DNA from: Deltaproteobacteria bacterium
GTDB taxonomy: Bacteria; Desulfobacterota_B; Binatia; UBA9968
Length of the DNA: 9,965 nt
Direction of reading: 5' to 3'
Assembly: GCA_005879255.1 (NCBI GenBank)
Contig: VBKY01000215.1
Coordinates: forward strand, 1-9,965
The notes beneath the pieces were generated by a model. The model was not told the origin of the DNA, ran no database searches, and was given only the letters and a program-made list of their open reading frames with translations. Position 1 is the first letter of the stretch. Every line of letters starts with the position of its first letter. This document shows, one piece after another, positions 5,593 to 9,965 of this stretch. The translations under genes were made by a program, and so were the position numbers.

Positions 5593-6729
5593 ATGAGAGA
5601 TGGATTTAAGGTCATCGATGCCGACCGCCATGTGCTGGAGCCGTCCGATCTATTCGACAAATATTTGCCTGCCAAATTTCGCGGGCGCGTCAAGATCGAG
5701 GGGCCGAACCAGTCGTTCCGCTCCATCGATGGCGAACCGATTTCCGATGCCGATAAGCTGCGCGACACGACGAAACAGCAGGACTACGGTTTCACCTTCG
5801 CCGGATCAAAACGATGGCGCGAGACTTTTGCCGACGCGTTAGCTGACAAGTTCGATGCCCCATCCAACGTTCGCGATATGGATCGCGAAGGCGTCGACAT
5901 AAGCGTGCTCTTTCCAACCCTCGGTCTCTACATTATGTGGCGTGACAACCTCGACCCCGAGCTCAGCGCCGCCATCTGCCGCGCCTATAACACCTGGCTG
6001 GCGGATTATTGCAGTTACGATCGGAAACGGCTTCACGGCGTCTGCCTCATTCCGCTCCAAGATCCGGCGCGCGCGGTTGAGGAGCTGGGCTACGCCAAAG
6101 AAAAACTTGGGCTCGTGGGAATTTTCTGGCGCCCAAACAAGCTCTGCGGGCGGACGCTTTCGAGCCCGGATTATTTTCCCGTCTACGAAGTGGCGGCCGA
6201 TCTTGGCGTCACCGTCTGTGTACACGAAGGGGCGCGCACGGTGCTGCCGCAAGCAGGCGCCGATCGTTACAGCGAGTTTGGCCGCCACATCGCCTGCCAT
6301 CCGCTCGAACAAATGCTTGCCTCGTTGAACATGTGCGCCGACGGGGTTTTGGAAAAATTTCCCAAGCTCAAAGTCGCCTATCTCGAATCTGGTTGCGGCT
6401 GGGTCCCTTTTTGGCTCGAGCGCATGGATGAGCATTGGGAACACGAAGGACAGGGCCAGGCCAAAACCACCAGAGAAAAACCGAGCTTTTATTTCAAGCG
6501 CCAATGTTGGGCGAGCTGCGAAGCGGGAGAAGAGCTCGCGCCGGTCTTTATCGAGCATGTGGGCGAAGATTACTTGACGATCGCGACCGATTATCCGCAC
6601 AGCGACTGCATCGGCAAGTTCCCCGACCGCACGGTCGGCGATCTAACGACCAACGATCGAATCTCAACTGACGCGCGGCGGAAAATTTTGTCGGATAATC
6701 CGACGCGCCTATACGGACTGGAGGTTTAA
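5593..6729 (+). CDS. Amidohydrolase family 2 protein with variant metal site
   Basis: This 378-residue protein belongs to the Amidohydro_2 TIM-barrel family (same family as the gene at 1666, but distant). The usual His-x-His near the start is Asp11-x-His13 (VIDADRHVLEP). His211 (CVHEGA) and Asp333 (ATDYPHSD) occupy the third His and catalytic Asp positions. Where ACMSD has AHGGG this protein has LESGCGW, with Glu265. Such DADxH...ES variants are common in the family and may bind a different metal set or lack ACMSD-type chemistry. The substrate is unknown; related proteins act on carboxylated or aromatic-derived compounds. AGGAG (5581-5585) sits 7 bases before ATG 5593. The next gene begins 5 bases after the stop, so the two form an operon. 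Confidence 0.85.
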   Translation: MRDGFKVIDADRHVLEPSDLFDKYLPAKFRGRVKIEGPNQSFRSIDGEPISDADKLRDTTKQQDYGFTFAGSKRWRETFADALADKFDAPSNVRDMDREGVDISVLFPTLGLYIMWRDNLDPELSAAICRAYNTWLADYCSYDRKRLHGVCLIPLQDPARAVEELGYAKEKLGLVGIFWRPNKLCGRTLSSPDYFPVYEVAADLGVTVCVHEGARTVLPQAGADRYSEFGRHIACHPLEQMLASLNMCADGVLEKFPKLKVAYLESGCGWVPFWLERMDEHWEHEGQGQAKTTREKPSFYFKRQCWASCEAGEELAPVFIEHVGEDYLTIATDYPHSDCIGKFPDRTVGDLTTNDRISTDARRKILSDNPTRLYGLEV

Positions 6730-6734
6730 CCAAG

Positions 6735-7760
6735 ATGAGCAAGTTTCACGTAGTTTATTTTGGCAGCAACGACGTGCCGGTGAATTTGATCAAACCGATT
6801 CTCGCCGAGATCGACGCCGATATGACGATCCGGCGGCCGACCAACGACGCAGAAGTAGTCGAAATGGGCAAAGACGCCGACGGTATCATCATGCATGGGT
6901 CCGTGCCGCTTACGCGCGAAATAATTTCGCAGCTCAAACGTTGCAAGGTGGTCTGCCGCACGGGGGTCGGCGTCGACCGTATGGATCTCAAGGCCGCGAC
7001 CGATCATGGCTTGATCATCTGCAACGCCGCGGGGTGTAATTCCATCGAAGTCGCTGAGCAGGCCATCGGTCTCTTGATCGCGATTTCGCGCAAGCTCATG
7101 CGCATGAATCAGTACGTGCGCGACGGTAAATGGCGGCGCCACACCGCCGAGCTGCACGCGTATCGCGGGCGCGTCTACCGAATCCAGGGAAGAACCATGG
7201 GCATCGTCGGTCTCGGACATGTCGGCAAGCAAGTCGCGCCGCGCGCGCAAGGTATGAGGCTCAACGTGCAAACCTACGACCCGTATCTCGATCCGAAAAT
7301 CGCTCAGGACATGGGCGTTAAGATGGTTTCCTTCGACGAGCTGGTCGCGACTTCGGACTTCATCAGCGTGCATGCGCCCTTGACCAAACAGACGCACCAT
7401 ATGTTCGGTGCACCGCAATTCATGGCGATGAAGAACACGGCCTATTTAATCAACTGCGCGCGCGGTGGGCTCGTCGACTCCGATGCGTTGTACGACGCTC
7501 TAGTCGCCGGTGAATTAGCGGGGGCCGCATTGGATGTCACAGAACCCGAACCACTGCCGGCAAATCACAAATTGCTCACGCTGCCGAACGTGATCGTTAC
7601 TTGCCACACCGCAGCCAACTCGGACGAATCTTACGTCGACTGCCAAACCCACGCAGCGCGCGAAGTGGCGAACGTGCTCGCCGGCAAAGGGCCAACCACG
7701 GAGATCAAAGATCCGTGGCTGTTGGCGGAGGCGCAGGATGAAGGATTCGGCGGCGTGTAG
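6735..7760 (+). CDS. D-2-hydroxyacid dehydrogenase (PGDH/CtBP-like)
   Basis: This 341-residue NAD-dependent dehydrogenase belongs to the D-isomer-specific 2-hydroxyacid dehydrogenase family (phosphoglycerate dehydrogenase-like). The NAD-binding Rossmann motif GLGHVG is at 159-164 (GIVGLGHVGKQVA), with Asp182 at the end of the second strand, suggesting NAD rather than NADP. The catalytic set is Arg243 (NCARGGLVD), Glu272 (DVTEPEP) and His291 (TCHTA). It lacks the C-terminal ACT/ASB domain of full biosynthetic SerA, so it could be a short PGDH or act on another 2-hydroxy acid. The ribosome-binding site GGAGGT (6720-6725) overlaps the end of the preceding gene. Cotranscribed with the amidohydrolase, which suggests that it reduces or oxidises a product of that enzyme; this is inference. 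Confidence 0.87.
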   Translation: MSKFHVVYFGSNDVPVNLIKPILAEIDADMTIRRPTNDAEVVEMGKDADGIIMHGSVPLTREIISQLKRCKVVCRTGVGVDRMDLKAATDHGLIICNAAGCNSIEVAEQAIGLLIAISRKLMRMNQYVRDGKWRRHTAELHAYRGRVYRIQGRTMGIVGLGHVGKQVAPRAQGMRLNVQTYDPYLDPKIAQDMGVKMVSFDELVATSDFISVHAPLTKQTHHMFGAPQFMAMKNTAYLINCARGGLVDSDALYDALVAGELAGAALDVTEPEPLPANHKLLTLPNVIVTCHTAANSDESYVDCQTHAAREVANVLAGKGPTTEIKDPWLLAEAQDEGFGGV

Positions 7761-7887
7761 AATTTCGGGCGCGCAATTTTTATCCAACTACAAAAGCCCC
7801 GAGTCCGAACGATTCGTGCCTTTCGATGTCGGCGGGTCGTTGCCGGCAGTCCTTACGTGCAACTATTCTCAGGCCTGTAACCGTCCG
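7761..7887. other. Short unassigned stretch, 3' exon side of the intron remnant
   Basis: Neither strand shows a recognisable gene. In particular it does not encode the missing amino-terminal part of glycogen phosphorylase, so the intron did not simply insert into an intact copy of that gene. Confidence 0.5.
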
Positions 7888-7925
7888 ATAGGGGTCGGGA
7901 ACGGCTTTCGCCATCCCCGCCCTCC

Positions 7926-7958
7926 GAACCGTGCGTGCGGTTCTCCCGCACACGGCTC
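7926..7958 (-). ncRNA. Group II intron domain V
   Basis: A 33-base hairpin: GAGCCGTG pairs with CACGGTTC (one G-U), then TGCGG pairs with CCGCA across the CG bulge, around GAGA. It carries the catalytic AGC triad. The domain is the most conserved part of group II introns, and it is one base shorter than the usual 34. Confidence 0.85.
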
Positions 7959-8021
7959 TCCAGTCGGTGGTTTCCTCATCGGGATTGGCTCGCTGACACA
8001 TAGATGCACTAGGATGAACAA

Positions 8022-8102
8022 TCAAATGTGCCGCGAAAAACCATTAGCTATTTGCCTTTTAAACGCCGTTTCCGGCGCCGCCAACATGCGCTCAGTCCAC
8101 AC
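8022..8102 (-). pseudogene. Remnant of the intron reverse-transcriptase N-terminus
   Basis: The minus-strand reading [20 protein letters not shown] continues a few residues to a TGA at 8024-8022. VWTERMLAA resembles the start of the maturase/reverse transcriptases of this intron type, which then normally continue for about 400 residues. Here everything after the first few residues is lost, including the RT palm domain, so no active protein is made. Confidence 0.45.
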
Positions 8103-8270
8103 CGAAGCTTCCATCCACGTCCAATCTCGGCCGTGGATCTCTGCGCCTTGTCTAACCCTTACGGGTACTCCCGGCGCTACAGTTTGCTCTCGTTGTGGTT
8201 CTCACGCATCCACCTTCCTGCCTCCCTTCCCTCGGAGCGGCTTTGTTTTCCGCACCTCTCGCGGCTCTCT

Positions 8271-9965
8271 CTGCGCGAACTCGGGTATCGGCTCGAAGAT
8301 CTGCGCGAAGTGGAATGGGACGCGGGGCTGGGTAATGGTGGGTTGGGGCGCTTGGCCGCTTGCTTTCTCGATTCCTTGGCGACGCTACAGATTCCAGCGT
8401 ACGGCTACGGCATCCGTTATGAGTACGGGATCTTTTTCCAACATATCCGCGACGGGGCACAGATCGAAACGGCGGATAATTGGCTGCGCTATGGTAACGT
8501 GTGGGAAATACCAAGACCCGAGCGTATCTACCCGGTAAAATTTTACGGGCGCGTCACGCGCTCTGAGAATGGCCATGGACCTCGAACTGAATGGGTCGAC
8601 ACCGATAATGTGATCGCCATGGCCTATGATTTTCCTATTCCAGGATATGGCAATGCTACCGCCAACAACCTCAGACTATGGTCGGCGAAGTCGACGCGCG
8701 AATTTGACCTGGACTACTTCAATCATGGGGATTATCTCCGCGCCGTCGAGGATAGAGACAAAACGGAAACCATCTCCAAAATTCTCTACCCCAATGACAA
8801 CGTGTCTGAAGGCAAAGAACTTCGTCTACGCCAGGAGTTTTTTTTCGTTTCAGCGACTTTGCAGGACATCATCGCCCGCTACCTGAAGGCGCACGAGACT
8901 TTTAACGCCTTCCCCGAAAAAGTCGCCATCCAGCTCAACGATACTCATCCCGCTTGCGATCCCGGAATTGATGCGCCTCTTCATCGATGATCATGGCCTT
9001 TCCTGGCAGGAAGCCTGGAGGATCACCACGCAAACCATCGCCTACACGAACCACACCGTGCTACCGGAAGCTTTGGAGCGCTGGCCGGTGTTACTGCTTG
9101 AAAGAGTTCTCCCGCGCATTCTGCAAATCATCTATGAGATCAACCGGCGATTCTTGGAGGACGTGGCGCGTGATGTTCAAGGGAACACAGACCGATTGCA
9201 GCGGATGTCTCTGATTGAAGAAGGCAACGAGAAAAAGGTGCGCATGGCGCATCTCGCCATCGTCGGCAGTCACTCTGTTAACGGGGTGTCCGACCTCCAT
9301 ACGAGAATTCTGATCGACGAGCTGTTTCGCGATTTTTTTGATATCTATCCGGAGCGCTTTAACAACAAAACCAATGGAATCACCCAACGTCGCTGGCTTC
9401 AACTCTGTAATCCGCGGCTCTCCAAGGTGATCAGCGAATGTCTGGGAAACGCATGGATCACAAACCTTGACGAGCTGCACGCCCTCGTACCGCTCGCGGA
9501 AGACACCGACTTTCGCGCCCAATGGCGGCAGGTGAAGGCGGCCAACAAAGAAGATCTGGCGGCAATCATTCGAAAGCAGATACAGGTGGAAGTTCGGCTT
9601 GATTCCATTTTTGATTGCCAGGTCAAGAGAATCCATGAGTATAAACGGCAACTACTGAACGTTCTTCATCTCATCTATCTTTACAATCGCATCAAGGCCA
9701 GGGAGTGCATCGTTCCGCGAACTGTGGTCTTTGCCGGCAAAGCGGCGCCGGGATACTTCATGGCGAAGTTGATCATCCGACTCATCACTGGAGTCGCCGA
9801 TCGGATCAACAATGATGCCGCCGCTGAATCTTCTTTGAAGGCGGTTTTGATTCCTAACTACGGCGTGTCTTTGGCGGAAAAGATCATCCCGGCGGCAGAT
9901 GTTTCAGAGCAGATTTCCACGGCCGGGAGCGAAGCGTCAGGCACCAGCAACATGAAATTCGCGCT
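8271..9965 (+). pseudogene. Glycogen/maltodextrin phosphorylase, 5'-truncated and frameshifted, runs off the right edge
   Basis: Two collinear reading frames encode glycogen phosphorylase: 8271-8954 ([20 protein letters not shown] near the start, then [26 protein letters not shown]) and 8956-9963 ([63 protein letters not shown]). The second ends with the PLP signature; the Lys codon that should bind pyridoxal phosphate is 9955-9957. The frame changes near 8955, where two bases (or one extra) are off relative to the expected PALAIPELM. About 110 N-terminal residues are missing, replaced by the antisense intron remnant. The full enzyme is about 830 residues and cleaves alpha-1,4-glucan to glucose-1-phosphate; this copy cannot be active as read, unless the shift is a sequencing error and a start exists elsewhere. 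The C-terminal part is outside the window. Confidence 0.85.

Larger units (their letters stand above)
7888..8270 (-). mobile_element. Deleted group II intron remnant (domains V and VI intact)
   Basis: On the minus strand a canonical domain V lies at 7958-7926: AGC triad in GAGCCGTG, a GAGA loop, and a 2-base CG bulge before CACGGTTC. Domain VI follows, with a GGCGAAAGCC hairpin and a likely bulged branch-point A seven bases before the 3' end CCCCTAT at 7888. Upstream (8270-8103) are late domain I and domain II-like blocks such as GAACCACAACGAGAGC and CGAGATTGGACGTGGATGG. The reverse transcriptase is reduced to about 26 codons and the 5' end GTGCG structure is absent. The element is therefore 5'-truncated and non-autonomous. 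The right limit (8270) is set where glycogen phosphorylase homology begins and is approximate. Confidence 0.78.

Noticed and set aside
5839..6600. 253-residue minus-strand frame opposite the second amidohydrolase
   Set aside because: No motif; the opposite strand has the metal-site motifs and ribosome-binding site. Shadow.
6726..7418. 230-residue minus-strand frame opposite the dehydrogenase
   Set aside because: Shadow of the dehydrogenase gene; no supporting features.
7780..8025. 81-residue minus-strand frame containing EETTDWRAVCG
   Set aside because: It translates the intron domains V-VI. The ribozyme structure explains it, and this type of frame is often annotated by error.
8028..8270. 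In-frame extension of the phosphorylase to ATG 8028 as its true start
   Set aside because: The extension is the antisense of the intron remnant and has no similarity to the phosphorylase N-terminus.
7738..8538. 266-residue plus-strand frame spanning the intron and the phosphorylase start
   Set aside because: It crosses the dehydrogenase end, the intron antisense and an alternate phosphorylase frame; no family identity.

Overview
The window looks like a metagenome-type chromosomal segment from a moderately GC-rich, free-living bacterium. The neighbourhood (NMT1/THI5-like binding protein, Amidohydro_2 hydrolases, AhpD-like protein, CyaC-like cyclase, short palindromic intergenic repeats) resembles deltaproteobacterial, Binatia or Rokubacteria-type soil and sediment genomes. 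This placement is an impression from gene content; no marker gene fixes the taxon. There are no rRNA genes, recognisable tRNAs or CRISPR arrays.

Layout. Positions 1-152 are the 5' end of a group II intron on the minus strand that continues off the left edge. A plus-strand block follows: a secreted substrate-binding protein (394-1413), an ACMSD-like amidohydrolase (1666-2658), and an AhpD/carboxymuconolactone-decarboxylase-like gene (2797-3390). The last has an in-frame UGA exactly where the second catalytic cysteine belongs, followed 19-20 nt later by a compact hairpin, so it is most likely a selenoprotein. A convergent minus-strand gene (3524-5203) encodes a membrane diheme-anchor/[2Fe-2S]/class III cyclase fusion. 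A 389-bp repeat-rich divergent region leads to a tight plus-strand pair: a second Amidohydro_2 protein (5593-6729) and a D-2-hydroxyacid dehydrogenase (6735-7760). The right part holds a deleted, minus-strand group II intron remnant (about 7888-8270) abutting a glycogen phosphorylase gene that lacks its first ~110 codons, carries a frameshift near 8955, and runs off the right edge.

How the parts may work together. The binding protein, two amidohydrolases, AhpD-like redox protein and 2-hydroxyacid dehydrogenase could form an uptake and breakdown module for an organic (possibly aromatic-derived) acid, but the substrate cannot be read from the sequence. The cyclase is probably a separate redox or quinone sensor that makes cyclic nucleotide. 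The glycogen phosphorylase is an inactivated neighbour. The strongest item is the candidate CxxU AhpD-like selenoprotein. The segment between the two same-orientation intron pieces, and the three families of palindromic intergenic repeats, also deserve attention.
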